This document shows, piece after piece, positions 28,708 to 38,093 of a stretch of DNA of 64,000 nt. Below the pieces are notes generated by a model, which worked only from the letters and a program-made list of their open reading frames with translations, searched no databases and was not told the DNA's origin. Position 1 is the first letter of the stretch. Every line of letters starts with the position of its first letter. The DNA is from Photobacterium iliopiscarium. GTDB lineage: Bacteria > Pseudomonadota > Gammaproteobacteria > Enterobacterales > Vibrionaceae. Where the stretch lies: positions 354,314-418,313 of the forward strand of contig NZ_PYOO01000003.1 in the NCBI RefSeq assembly GCF_003026395.1, given 5' to 3'. Position numbers and translations under genes: made by a program.

Positions 28708-28730
28708 GTCATTACTATAGTGACAAATAC

Positions 28731-28783
28731 AAAAAAGAGCGGCTTATCTTTATCTCTAAGGAGTTAGATAAGTCGCTCTTTTC
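28731..28783. terminator. Bidirectional terminator between pflA and the 35-residue gene
   Basis: This is a long stem with outer arms AAAAGAGCG / CGCTCTTTT and inner GCTTATCT / AGATAAGT, with A- and T-runs at the ends. It lies between convergent genes. Confidence 0.85.
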
Positions 28784-28811
28784 TATTTAAACTGAAAAGA
28801 TAAAATAGTAT

Positions 28812-28919
28812 TTATCGTGACAACGGTAAAATTGTGACAAGAAAAGAGATTAACAACACCATAATTAACAATGAGATTGGTACTGTATACTTCCACTTCG
28901 TTACAGGTTCTTGCATCAT
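28812..28919 (-). CDS. Small membrane protein, 35 residues, unknown function
   Basis: On the reverse strand two ATGs (28919 and 28916) follow a strong ribosome site, AAAGGAAG, four to seven bases upstream. The product begins MMQEPVTKWKYTVPISLL and continues as one hydrophobic helix, ending LPLSR. It has a basic/polar N-terminus and a single predicted transmembrane segment (about 12-31). A longer overlapping frame (28783-29322) reads through this region in another frame and lacks such a start. I do not recognise the peptide. It is convergent with pflA and shares its bidirectional terminator, and it lies divergent to fhs. Start signal and composition support it; homology is untested. Confidence 0.6.
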   Translation of the reverse strand: MMQEPVTKWKYTVPISLLIMVLLISFLVTILPLSR

Positions 28920-29248
28920 AACTTCCTTTGCTAAATTTACACCCTACTTGATCAGGGTCATTTTTATATGGCACATACTTTAAATGCAGAGCAAAAAACA
29001 ACCAATAACTAATAATGAAATAATACATTTCATTATCGTTGAAAACAAAAAACATCTCCTCTTTATCTTCCACCAAATAGCAATAATCACTATAAAAAAA
29101 CCATAAAATGATATTTATCCATGATAAAATTATGGTATAAACCAAAAGCAAACGTTTGCGTTGATACAAAAGTACAGATTTGCAGTTAAAAAAGCGTTCA
29201 ATATCAGCACTAGCATTACTCTTTCTGCCTATGAGGAAATAAGCTCTC
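28920..29248. other. Intergenic region upstream of fhs
   Basis: About 330 AT-rich bases lie between the divergent 35-residue gene and fhs, with the fhs ribosome site (AGGA) at the right end. A reverse-strand frame across it encodes hydrophobic residues but has no ribosome site and overlaps the fhs start, so I do not call it. Confidence 0.45.
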
Positions 29249-31003
29249 ATGAAAAGCGACATCGAAATTTGCCGTGAAACGCGACTCACCCCCATTGATC
29301 GCATCGCCTTAGATGCCGGCATTGAAGCACAAGATCTTACGCCTCAAGGCAGCTTAAAAGCCAAAGTAAAACCCGCTATTTTAAAGCGATTAATAAATAA
29401 ACCAGAAGGTAAACTAATACTGGTAACGGCAATTACCCCGACCCCACTAGGTGAAGGTAAAACAGTAACCACTATTGGTTTAGCCCAAGGTCTGGCAAAA
29501 ATTAAACGCTCCGTATTTGCGTGTATTCGCCAACCTTCAATGGGACCCGTATTTGGTATAAAAGGCGGCGCAGCTGGCGGCGGTTATAGCCAAGTAGCAC
29601 CAATGGAAAAACTTAATCTCCACTTAACGGGTGATATTCATGCCGTCACTGCCGCTCACAACCTTGCAGCAGCAGCACTAGATGCTCGTCTATACCATGA
29701 ATCACGCTTAGGCTATGACGCTTTTGCCGCCCATACGGACTTACCCGCACTGCGTATTGATATAAATAATATTAGTTGGAAACGAGTGATGGACCACAAT
29801 GATCGTGCGTTACGTATGATCACCGTAGGTCAAAATGAATCCGGAAAAACCATTAATGGTCTTGAACGCCACGATGGTTTTGATATATCGGCCGCTTCTG
29901 AATTAATGGCAATTTTAGCCCTTGCTACCGACTTAGCCGATATGCGTCAACGAATTGGTAAAATAGTTGTCGCTTATAATCTTGATGGTGACCCTGTTAC
30001 CACAGAAGATCTTAACGTTGCGGGTGCCATGGCCGTCACCATGTGTGAAGCAATTGAACCAACATTAATGCAAACTTTAGAAGGTGTTCCGACCCTTATT
30101 CATGCAGGTCCATTTGCTAATATTGCTCACGGTAATTCTTCGATTATTGCCGATAAAATCGCCTTAAAATTAAGTGACTTTACCGTAACTGAAGGCGGAT
30201 TTGGTTCTGATATGGGGTTTGAAAAAGCCTGTAATATTAAAGCTCAACAAGCACAACGAGGTCCTGACTGTGCGGTTGTTGTTGCAACGTTACGTGGCCT
30301 TAAAGCAAATTCAGGACTTTATGATTTTCAACCTGGACAACCATTACCCGATTCTATCTTCGAACCAGATAGCGCAGCCTTAAGCGCGGGTTTTGAAAAT
30401 CTACGTTGGCACATTAATAACGCGGCCAAATACGGCGTGCCCGTTGTGGTTGCCATTAACCGTTTTCCACAAGATACCAAACAAGAACTTGAGCAATTAA
30501 AACAACTGATTCTAGATACTACATTTGATATTCATGTTGATGTTGCACTTAGTGATGCATTCTCAAAAGGAGGCGATGGCGCAATTGAACTTGCCCATGC
30601 TGTTGTTAATGCTTGTAAGACACCCGCAAATTTCAAACCACTTTATACTTTAGATCAAACCATTGAAGAAAAATTAATGGCAGTGGCTGAGATTGGTTAT
30701 GGTGCAAAAAATATTGAACTGTCACCTTTAGCAACACAACAATTAGCCCAATTAAAAGCACAAGGGTTTAATAATTTAGCTATCTGTATGGCAAAAACAC
30801 CCTTGTCAATTACCACAGATCCACACATTAAAGGTGCGCCAACAAACTTCACCGTACCAGTGAGAGAATTAAAATTATGTGCGGGTGCAGGGTTTATCTA
30901 TGCTTTATGTGGCAACGTAATGACCATGCCAGGTTTACCTGAAAAACCTGCATTTATGAATCTTGATCTTGATGAAAATGGCAACATTATAGGTCTAAGC
31001 TAA
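29249..31003 (+). CDS. fhs: Formate-tetrahydrofolate ligase
   Basis: Fhs joins formate to tetrahydrofolate with ATP, giving 10-formyl-THF for purine and one-carbon metabolism, in the cytoplasm. It is 584 residues with the family's P-loop region [20 protein letters not shown] near 66-85 and conserved stretches such as [20 protein letters not shown] and [18 protein letters not shown]. The start at 29249 gives an N-terminus ([10 protein letters not shown]) shared by family members. E. coli lacks this enzyme. Here it sits just beyond pflA, so the formate released by PflB can be drawn into folate. An inverted repeat at 31023-31055 follows the gene. Confidence 0.96.
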   Translation: MKSDIEICRETRLTPIDRIALDAGIEAQDLTPQGSLKAKVKPAILKRLINKPEGKLILVTAITPTPLGEGKTVTTIGLAQGLAKIKRSVFACIRQPSMGPVFGIKGGAAGGGYSQVAPMEKLNLHLTGDIHAVTAAHNLAAAALDARLYHESRLGYDAFAAHTDLPALRIDINNISWKRVMDHNDRALRMITVGQNESGKTINGLERHDGFDISAASELMAILALATDLADMRQRIGKIVVAYNLDGDPVTTEDLNVAGAMAVTMCEAIEPTLMQTLEGVPTLIHAGPFANIAHGNSSIIADKIALKLSDFTVTEGGFGSDMGFEKACNIKAQQAQRGPDCAVVVATLRGLKANSGLYDFQPGQPLPDSIFEPDSAALSAGFENLRWHINNAAKYGVPVVVAINRFPQDTKQELEQLKQLILDTTFDIHVDVALSDAFSKGGDGAIELAHAVVNACKTPANFKPLYTLDQTIEEKLMAVAEIGYGAKNIELSPLATQQLAQLKAQGFNNLAICMAKTPLSITTDPHIKGAPTNFTVPVRELKLCAGAGFIYALCGNVMTMPGLPEKPAFMNLDLDENGNIIGLS

Positions 31004-31022
31004 GCGATTAATCTTAACCTAC

Positions 31023-31056
31023 TGGTATCGACAATAATGACAGTTGTCGATACCAA
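31023..31056 (+). terminator. Hairpin behind fhs
   Basis: Perfect 12 bp arms, TGGTATCGACAA and TTGTCGATACCA, close a nine-base loop. Only a weak T-stretch follows, so it may be an RNA-stabilising hairpin as much as a terminator. Confidence 0.6.
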
Positions 31057-31349
31057 TATTCTTTCCCACGGTTTCCCTTCTCCATTCATATTGTGCTTGA
31101 TATTCAATAATCCTATAAACCTACAAAAATAGTGGTTTTTAATTAAAATCAAATAGATAAGATTTTTATCAACATATCAAATGGATAACATTCATTAACA
31201 AAAAATAATCCTATTCGTGGTGCCAGATCATTTTATTTTACAGTCAACCTGCTAATCTCACGCTTATAACAAATATTCCTTGTGCTCACTACCGCGATAA
31301 AATCACAGCGGAGCGAGTGCAATCTATAAAAAATTTGAGGCTTATTACT
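31057..31349. other. Intergenic region upstream of yfbU
   Basis: Together with the fhs hairpin this is a 346-base gap. It is AT-rich and holds the yfbU leader with a GAGG ribosome site. I see no gene or repeat. Confidence 0.5.
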
Positions 31350-31856
31350 ATGGAAATGACTAACGCTCAACGTCTAATTCTATCCAATCAATATTACATC
31401 ATGTCAAAACTAGCACCTGAAAATGCTGACAAATATCAACGTCTACAGATGATCATTGAACGTGGTTATTGTTTACAGATGCGTGAACTTAACAAAGATT
31501 TTGGCGAAGTATCAGAAGATGAATGTAAACAAGTTCTTGAAATCATGGAAATGTACCATGCCCTACAAGAATCGTTTAATTTAGAAGATTGCCGTTGTGA
31601 TGGTGCTAAAGATATCGATCAACGCCGACTACAATTCCTAGGTTTTGATGTTATCACTGAAGCTAAGTTAGTTAATTACGTCCGTTTTCTTACTCATGAT
31701 GAAGGCCTATATCCACAGTTCCCTAAAACTGAACATCAATTTAATAGCCATGTACCGATGCTTGATAAGTATCTACGCATGCTAACTATTTGGCGCGGAT
31801 GCCCACGCCATTACCATCTATCATGCAGTGAAATTCAACAAATTATTACAGCATAA
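31350..31856 (+). CDS. yfbU: YfbU family protein
   Basis: This is a conserved gammaproteobacterial protein of about 168 residues whose biochemical role is not established. The sequence follows E. coli YfbU: it begins [15 protein letters not shown], then [18 protein letters not shown], and ends with [18 protein letters not shown]. The frame is open further upstream, but the ATG at 31350 matches the homologous start and has GAGG nine bases before it. In E. coli yfbU lies next to yfbV and ackA. Here the same genes are present, but a two-component system, a porin and others separate them by 9 kb. It is followed by a clear terminator. Confidence 0.92.
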   Translation: MEMTNAQRLILSNQYYIMSKLAPENADKYQRLQMIIERGYCLQMRELNKDFGEVSEDECKQVLEIMEMYHALQESFNLEDCRCDGAKDIDQRRLQFLGFDVITEAKLVNYVRFLTHDEGLYPQFPKTEHQFNSHVPMLDKYLRMLTIWRGCPRHYHLSCSEIQQIITA

Positions 31857-31873
31857 ATTAGATCGTCATCTGC

Positions 31874-31908
31874 AATAAAACCGAGTCAATACACTCGGTT
31901 TTATTGTA
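31874..31908 (+). terminator. Terminator behind yfbU
   Basis: A 13 bp stem, AATAAAACCGAGT / ACTCGGTTTTATT, with a six-base loop. Confidence 0.8.
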
Positions 31909-32130
31909 TATATTCAGACAGTAAAAATAGCAAAACAAATTAAAACCTAGCATCTTGTGACAATAACACCACAATCTAGCACTCAGAACAGCATTCGTTT
32001 TGTTATAAAAACCATTAGTGATCATTTCCGCCACTGACGTATAATCATTGATATCTACGCGATTAATTAGTTACCTAATAAGGTCATATTGATTAACCAT
32101 ATACCATTATAAATGGAATAAATAATAACA

Positions 32131-34515
32131 ATGATTCGCTGTGTGAAAAATAATACGATAGGTAATCGCCTGACCTCTGCCATTATATTAATGGCTTTTT
32201 TAACTATTAGTGTCAGTGTTATTGCAGCATTAACATGGCAAAAGCTTAGTCAACAAATAGGCACTATTGCCAATGATAATATGCCAACCTTACGTGCAAG
32301 CTATCGTTTAGAGCGCAGTACAGCAGAATTACAAGCAGCATTAACTGCATTAGACATGAACACTAATCCGTTAAAGCATAAAGCAATTAAAAAAAATATT
32401 ATCTCTATTTTAACGGCAATTAGACAATCAATAGATAATATTTCAAGTCTATATTATTACCCAAAAATAAAATCAGGCCAGCAATTACTGGTCGCTAATA
32501 TTGATAGTTATATCGCATTATTACAGCAACGAAATACACAACAACTGGCATTAAAACAAATAGAAAATACCATTACTTGGCTACACCAAGATTTAATCGA
32601 TGAATTACAGCCATTACGTCTAGAAATTGAATGGCAAATGATGCGATTATTAGATAGCCCTCAACAATTGCCATTAAAACATGATTCTAATATCAAAAGT
32701 GTTATGGCTGAATTTTCTGTTATTCAAACCATTACAGTCAATGTAAATGAACTACATCAACTTATTGAAGACTGTATTCTTCATCGTCAGCATAACGATA
32801 TCGATACTGCATTTGATGCCATTGGTCAAAAAATATTACAACTCAATAAAATCAGTAAGCAGCTAAATGATTATCCATCAACAATTACTTATCGCCAATT
32901 ACAGCACGAATTTACCCAATTAGTCACACCTAATGGTCATCTGCAAAAATTATTAACCTTAGATAATATAAATGACATTAAGATCTCTCAATCTCAGCGT
33001 AATATTCGAAATCAATTAACTCAACAAGAAAATATAATTCAAACATTAGTCGGCCATGCTGATAATGCACTTGAAAAATTAAATGGTAAAACAAGACATT
33101 CTATTTGGATCAGTAATTTGGTTTTATTTGGCGTGGTATTTATTACGATTATTCTTAGTGTTATTTTATCGATTTATTTAGTGGGTCGTGGTGTAGTAAA
33201 ACGCTTAAACCTGCTTGGTCAAGATTTACAAGCTATTGCCAGTGGCGATCTCAATGCCAATATTCAAACTACAGGTGTTGATGAGATTGGCATCTTAGGT
33301 GATAACCTGCGCTATTTTTGTCAACAGATGCAAGAAATTCAAAACTCAAATGCCCTCAATTTAATTAATAATACTCAAGCAAGTATTATTACTTGTGATC
33401 TCAACGGGGCGGTTGAATCGGTAAACCCACAAGCATTAAAACAATTAAATTTTTGTAATGTCACCCAAAAACACCAAGTGTGGGATCTGTTTAATATTTC
33501 GAGCCTAACCAAACTACAACATTTATTTACTGCTAATGGGCCATTGATGATCAATGGCGCTTATAATATGACAATAAAACTCATTACTAAAAATGATCAA
33601 AGTTTATATTTACGGTTAGATTTTCGCACTTTTACTCAAGGTAATGATGACAAAGTTATTATTACAATGACCGATATCACCGAGCAAGAAAATACCACCC
33701 GTTGGTTAGAAAGTACCGTTGCCGAAAAAACGCAATCATTAACGATTCGAAACCAACAACTACGCAATGAAATAGAAGACCGTAAACGCATTGAAGGTGA
33801 TTTGATTGAAACACAAGATGAATTAATCCAAGCGGCAAAAATGGCGGTTGTTGGTCAAACGATGACATCACTTGCACATGAGCTAAATCAACCACTATCA
33901 GCCATTTCAACTCGGATATTCAGTGCAAAACTTGCACTTGATCATAAAAAATACGAAAATCTACCCGCAAATCTGACAAAAATAGACGATCTTGTTACTC
34001 GAATGAGTAAATTAATTATAAACTTTAGAAACTTTGCTAAAAAACAATCTGCAACCAAACCATTAAGCAAAGTTGATGTTCAAGATTCAATCAAACAAGC
34101 GTTAATATTGGTAGAAAGTCGTGCCAAAGTACAAAAGACAACGATGGTGAATACAATTAATCACCCTCTTTATGCGCTTGCGGATCAAGTTCAGTTTGAA
34201 CAAATTTTAGTTAATTTATTAGTAAACAGTTGTGATGCAGTAGCCCACTGCGAACAACGAGAGATAAAAATTATTCTACTAAATAGCCCTTCAAATAAAA
34301 TTCGATTGGCTGTTTATGATAGTGGTGATGGTTTTGACGCCACTATCATAAACAAATTATTCATTCCCTTTACCACCACCAAAGATGTTGGATTAGGCCT
34401 TGGGTTAAGTATTTGTGGTTCAATTATAACGCGACTAAAAGGTGAAATCTTCCTTGCTTCTAGCTTAACAGGTGGAGCAATGGTCGTATTGGAGTTAAAT
34501 AAATATGATAAGTGA
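32131..34515 (+). CDS. Sensor histidine kinase (PgtB/DctB-like)
   Basis: This inner-membrane kinase has 794 residues. TM1 (about 17-37) is followed by a long, mostly helical sensor region (about 38-325), TM2 (about 330-353), a HAMP domain, a PAS-like segment (about 405-520) and a coiled-coil linker. Next are HisKA with H583 in SLAHELNQPLSAIST, the DctB-type variant, and HATPase_c with VNLLVNSCDA, DSGDGF and GLGLGLSICG. It overlaps the next gene by 11 bases, so the pair is translationally coupled. The helical sensor points to a membrane, peptide or binding-protein input rather than a PAS ligand, but the signal is unknown. It resembles the Salmonella phosphoglycerate sensor PgtB, without local transport genes to support that. 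Confidence 0.85.
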   Translation: MIRCVKNNTIGNRLTSAIILMAFLTISVSVIAALTWQKLSQQIGTIANDNMPTLRASYRLERSTAELQAALTALDMNTNPLKHKAIKKNIISILTAIRQSIDNISSLYYYPKIKSGQQLLVANIDSYIALLQQRNTQQLALKQIENTITWLHQDLIDELQPLRLEIEWQMMRLLDSPQQLPLKHDSNIKSVMAEFSVIQTITVNVNELHQLIEDCILHRQHNDIDTAFDAIGQKILQLNKISKQLNDYPSTITYRQLQHEFTQLVTPNGHLQKLLTLDNINDIKISQSQRNIRNQLTQQENIIQTLVGHADNALEKLNGKTRHSIWISNLVLFGVVFITIILSVILSIYLVGRGVVKRLNLLGQDLQAIASGDLNANIQTTGVDEIGILGDNLRYFCQQMQEIQNSNALNLINNTQASIITCDLNGAVESVNPQALKQLNFCNVTQKHQVWDLFNISSLTKLQHLFTANGPLMINGAYNMTIKLITKNDQSLYLRLDFRTFTQGNDDKVIITMTDITEQENTTRWLESTVAEKTQSLTIRNQQLRNEIEDRKRIEGDLIETQDELIQAAKMAVVGQTMTSLAHELNQPLSAISTRIFSAKLALDHKKYENLPANLTKIDDLVTRMSKLIINFRNFAKKQSATKPLSKVDVQDSIKQALILVESRAKVQKTTMVNTINHPLYALADQVQFEQILVNLLVNSCDAVAHCEQREIKIILLNSPSNKIRLAVYDSGDGFDATIINKLFIPFTTTKDVGLGLGLSICGSIITRLKGEIFLASSLTGGAMVVLELNKYDK

Positions 34516-35785
34516 TGATATTGAAGTACTGATTGTGGATGACGATCATGATGTTGTCGAAGCCTATCAAGAACTACTTGAAATAGCTGGTTTTAAAGCA
34601 CAAACAGTAACAGATTCAACCTTAGTTTTAGGAATGTTAAAACGTAATTGGCCAGGGGTTATCGTGTCTGACATGTACATGCCCGGCTTAGATGGCATGG
34701 AATTATTAGCCCAAATTCAACAGTATGATCATGAACTACCCGTCATTATTATTACCGGACATGGTGATATTCCAATGGCTGTTGGCGCATTGAAAAAAGG
34801 GGCGGTGGATTTTTTACAAAAACCTTTACAGCCAAAAAAATTAATTACGTTGCTTGAAAAATATTTACCTCAACGTCGCCAAATTATTGAACAGCGCAAT
34901 ACCTTACACACAACAACAGCGGAAGTATTATTGGGAGAAAGCCCTCTCATTATTAAAATTCGTGAACAATTAAAGACCATCGCACTGACAACCAAAGATG
35001 TATTAATTGAAGGTGAAAGTGGTACAGGTCGCCATACGGTAGCCAAACTGCTGCACCAAAATAGCCAATTAAGTAATGGCCCTTTAGTTGAAGTTAATGC
35101 CGCGAATATTACTCGTACGCCTGATTTACAACGCAGTATGATTTCAGCGCGTAGTGGCTGTTTATGTTTATGTAATCCACATCATATGCCCATTGAAACG
35201 CAACAATGGCTATGTCGTTTTTTACTTGAACAAGAACGCCAAGGAAAAAAAGAAGTCCGCGTTATCGCTTTATTTGATGGCGATCCGACTGAATCTGTCG
35301 AAACTGAGCAATTTTTACCGGAATTATTCTATTTTTTAAGTCAGGTGCGATTTAATTTACCAACATTGCGTCAGCGTAGTAGTGATATCACATTGATATT
35401 TAAGCACTATATCAAGCAAAGTTGTAAGAAATTAAATAAAGCAATTCCCGCGATTGATAAAGCCTACCTGGCGATTTTAAATCGTTATGAATGGCCGGGA
35501 AATGTATTAGAACTTAAAAACGTGGCTGAATTGTACGCAATTGGAATTGTAAAACTTGCAGGACAAGAACGTTCAAAACCGTTAGATCAAATGAGTAGCC
35601 CACTTGATGATCTGGTTGATGGCTATGAAAAACAAGTCATTGAAGATGCGTTATACCTATTTTCAGGCCGTATCAATGAAGTATCATCATACTTACAAAT
35701 ACCCCGTAAAAAGCTGTATTTGAGAATGAAAAAACACGGTCTGGATAAAGCTGAATATAAAGTACGTTCAAACCAACCGTTGTAA
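34505..35785 (+). CDS. NtrC-family response regulator with degenerate AAA+ domain (PgtA-like)
   Basis: The 426 residues have an intact receiver (1-120, acceptor D56 in VSDMYMPGLDG) and a C-terminal Fis-type helix-turn-helix (about 375-420). The central sigma-54 activator domain is damaged or remodelled. The Walker A region reads GESGTGRH (170-177) with Arg for Lys. About 30 residues are missing where the GAFTGA loop should be. The Walker B region reads SGCLCLCNPHHM without Asp-Glu. WPGNVLELKN near the end is kept. It should therefore bind DNA but not remodel sigma-54 polymerase. GGAG seven bases before the ATG supports the start. It is partner to the upstream kinase, and its targets are unknown. 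Confidence 0.85.
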   Translation: MISDDIEVLIVDDDHDVVEAYQELLEIAGFKAQTVTDSTLVLGMLKRNWPGVIVSDMYMPGLDGMELLAQIQQYDHELPVIIITGHGDIPMAVGALKKGAVDFLQKPLQPKKLITLLEKYLPQRRQIIEQRNTLHTTTAEVLLGESPLIIKIREQLKTIALTTKDVLIEGESGTGRHTVAKLLHQNSQLSNGPLVEVNAANITRTPDLQRSMISARSGCLCLCNPHHMPIETQQWLCRFLLEQERQGKKEVRVIALFDGDPTESVETEQFLPELFYFLSQVRFNLPTLRQRSSDITLIFKHYIKQSCKKLNKAIPAIDKAYLAILNRYEWPGNVLELKNVAELYAIGIVKLAGQERSKPLDQMSSPLDDLVDGYEKQVIEDALYLFSGRINEVSSYLQIPRKKLYLRMKKHGLDKAEYKVRSNQPL

Positions 35786-35795
35786 CTTACAAACG

Positions 35796-35833
35796 ATCCC
35801 CCAGAATTTTAACCATTCTGGGGGATTTTTTTA
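35796..35833 (+). terminator. Terminator behind the response regulator
   Basis: A 12 bp perfect stem, ATCCCCCAGAAT / ATTCTGGGGGAT, with a seven-base loop is followed by seven T. Confidence 0.9.
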
Positions 35834-35834
35834 A

Positions 35835-36485
35835 TTATAATTCTAATGCCCAACGTATGAAATTTTTACGCTGTGCTTTATTCGCTTGTTGATACAGTTG
35901 CTGCAAGAGTTGATCGGTTTGTTGAGCCGTTAAATGTGTAGTATCAATCTGAGTAACGGCAGGGTTTACTGCATGCGGCTCCTGCGTATTTTTCACCATC
36001 GTTACAGGCACAACCGTTGCTCCCACTGACTCATTCAATAATTGATTATAATCAGTCAATAATGGTGATCCTGTCATTGAAATGACCTTTTGCTCTACCG
36101 CTAATTGAGAGCCATCATCATTATATAATTTGAAATAAGGTTGCTTTGCGAAACGATTAATCTCTTGCGGCGTATCTAATCGCGGTATTTTCACGGTTAC
36201 TGTCGCTTGATCATCAAGATTAAAATGTAATAAAACAGGAGCAGAATGCACAAACCCCATCGTTTGCCCCGTAGAATGGGGATTCTCTGGACTATCAAAT
36301 CGCACCAATAATTGCTGTTGCCCTGCGGGTAACGTCACCTGATGCTGGGTGTTTTTTAAATAAACAGCTTTGGTTGCTAAAATTTCAACATTACTTGGTG
36401 TTTGTAAATTTGTCTCTGCCCATGATGGTGCACTCATTGACGTAAATATAACGCCAGCAATAATTACAGATGTTTTAATATTCAT
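35835..36485 (-). CDS. DUF2057 (YccT/UPF0319) family periplasmic protein
   Basis: This is a secreted protein of 216 residues with a clear signal peptide (1-23, cleavage after SWA). A DUF2057 domain follows: an N-terminal VxLPAGQQQLLVRF stretch, then a ...QPYFKLYNDDGSQLAV... core. E. coli YccT (CsgI) of this family reduces curli assembly. I have no evidence for that function here. It lies 75 bases downstream of the porin gene on the same strand, with a hairpin between them, so partial read-through from the porin is possible. The C-terminal 40 residues are Gln-rich and end in KNFIRWALEL. Confidence 0.85.
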   Translation of the reverse strand: MNIKTSVIIAGVIFTSMSAPSWAETNLQTPSNVEILATKAVYLKNTQHQVTLPAGQQQLLVRFDSPENPHSTGQTMGFVHSAPVLLHFNLDDQATVTVKIPRLDTPQEINRFAKQPYFKLYNDDGSQLAVEQKVISMTGSPLLTDYNQLLNESVGATVVPVTMVKNTQEPHAVNPAVTQIDTTHLTAQQTDQLLQQLYQQANKAQRKNFIRWALEL

Positions 36486-36505
36486 TTGTATCCCTCAAAA
36501 TAACT

Positions 36506-36531
36506 AAGCCAGCATTTTCTCTGCTGGCTTA
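36506..36531 (-). terminator. Hairpin between the porin and the DUF2057 gene
   Basis: A 9 bp perfect stem, AAGCCAGCA / TGCTGGCTT, lies just behind the porin stop. It lacks a long T-run, so it may attenuate rather than fully stop transcription into the DUF2057 gene. Confidence 0.6.
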
Positions 36532-36560
36532 ATTGATACTTATTTATTTACGCAATAAGA

Positions 36561-37637
36561 TTAGAACTCGTAACGTAAACCAACGTTGAAGTAATCTTCT
36601 TCAGGATTATTCCAGCCATTCCAATCGGTACCAGCGATAGAGCCATCGCCTTTCTTACCATCACGGAACACATAACTACTGAATATTGATGAACGGCTGG
36701 TTAACTTATACTGTGCTTCAAAGGTGGTATCTTTATATTCCGTTTCATCGCCACCTTTGTTTTCAAGTGAACGATAGCCTGCACGCAATACCCAATCAGC
36801 AGTTAAATCGTAAACCGCCGTTAATTCATACACTTTATCTGTGCTGTCGCCACGACCATTATTAAAGGCTAATTGACCTTCAGAATACATCGCACCTAGC
36901 ATCAAGTTATTATAGTAATAACGCGTACCTGCACCCCAGAAAGTATAGTCTTTCGCATTATTAGTATTCATGTTATCGGATTTATCATATTGGTACGCAA
37001 TTACGGGTGCTAATTTACCTGCATCACCAAAATCAAAGGTATAACGTGCGGCAGCGTTGTAGCCCGTTTTTAAATTAGAGGTGCTGTTACCAAAAATATA
37101 GGCGGTAGAAACATCAAGATTACCAAACGTGTTTTGATATTGAAGAGTGCCATCTTGACGGAAAACTTGTGTTGCCGTTGAATCAACAACGGAAACTTGT
37201 CGAGCAATCGTAACGTCAGAGGCTGAGAATACATCCGCAATATCCGTTAGCATAATCAGACCAGAAGCAACCCGTCCTCCAGTGACCTTACCGTATTGTG
37301 ATGCATCAATTCCGGCCCAAACATAACGTGCGGTCAGATCTTTGCTATCCGGATTGAGGTTATTAGCATATTCAGCAGCATTTACTTGGTATTCAGCCCA
37401 ACCGATAACAGATACCGTATCGTTAACAGTCTGGGATCCACCTAAACCAAAACGACCATCAAAATTACCATCGACACCAGATTGATCAGGATTATTATCA
37501 CGATCGGTTAAGTTAAATCCTAAACGGCCATAAACATCAACATGAGAACCATCATCTGCTTGATAAACAGTGGCAGCCTGCGTGACACCAGCAACCAATA
37601 ATGCGGGTAATACTACTGCTAATCTTGTTTTTTTCAT
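36561..37637 (-). CDS. Outer-membrane porin (general, Gram-negative type)
   Basis: This is a trimeric beta-barrel porin letting small hydrophilic solutes cross the outer membrane. The mature part after a 21-residue signal peptide (ending TQA) begins with a barrel strand, DVYGRLGFNL. It continues through alternating strands (ARYVWAGIDAS, AARYTFDFGD, YELTAVYDLTADWVLRAGYR) and ends in GLRYEF, the terminal Phe recognised by the BAM complex. The ATG at 37637 has AGGAC nine bases upstream. The 19 extra codons upstream are out. It belongs to the OmpU/OmpL-like porins of Vibrionaceae by general pattern, but I cannot assign the exact paralogue. It is probably environmentally regulated from the 450-base upstream region. 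Confidence 0.9.
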   Translation of the reverse strand: MKKTRLAVVLPALLVAGVTQAATVYQADDGSHVDVYGRLGFNLTDRDNNPDQSGVDGNFDGRFGLGGSQTVNDTVSVIGWAEYQVNAAEYANNLNPDSKDLTARYVWAGIDASQYGKVTGGRVASGLIMLTDIADVFSASDVTIARQVSVVDSTATQVFRQDGTLQYQNTFGNLDVSTAYIFGNSTSNLKTGYNAAARYTFDFGDAGKLAPVIAYQYDKSDNMNTNNAKDYTFWGAGTRYYYNNLMLGAMYSEGQLAFNNGRGDSTDKVYELTAVYDLTADWVLRAGYRSLENKGGDETEYKDTTFEAQYKLTSRSSIFSSYVFRDGKKGDGSIAGTDWNGWNNPEEDYFNVGLRYEF

Positions 37638-38093
37638 TTTATAACGTCCTATTATTATTTCGTATGTCCGCCTTAACTGAAGTAACACAAACAATACGAC
37701 TACATTGCTGTAATAAAAAAATCAATATCGCTAATTAAAACCATGTCTGTGGTACGAAAATAATCTCTAGAGAAAACAATCTAGCGCTGTTTTTCTCGAT
37801 TATTTATTCACTTTTATGACTACAATAATCAATAACCCTGAACAATTACTGAATAGTATTTTTTTACTTCACGATAAAAAATATTAATTAACAACTGTGA
37901 AATAGATCGTTTTTTAAACAACTTTTTTTGTGACGCATCTGCTGGTCAAATAGATGATTTAAAGGTATACGAGGGAAATATGAATAATAAATAATGCTTA
38001 TTCTATATAAAATAAATATAAAGCACGTGGGAGTAGTTCAAGCTATAAATTCCGATTACACTATGCAGCTGTTTTTCAGCTTTGGTCTATTAC
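37638..38093. other. Divergent intergenic region, porin / rlmA
   Basis: About 455 AT-rich bases should contain the porin promoter and its regulatory sites as well as the rlmA promoter. I could not pick out a convincing operator and see no gene. Confidence 0.5.

Noticed and set aside
28783..29322. 179-codon reverse-strand frame with hydrophobic stretches
   Set aside because: Its start lies inside fhs with no ribosome site. Its 3' part is out of frame with the better-supported 35-residue gene. A decayed membrane gene cannot be fully excluded.
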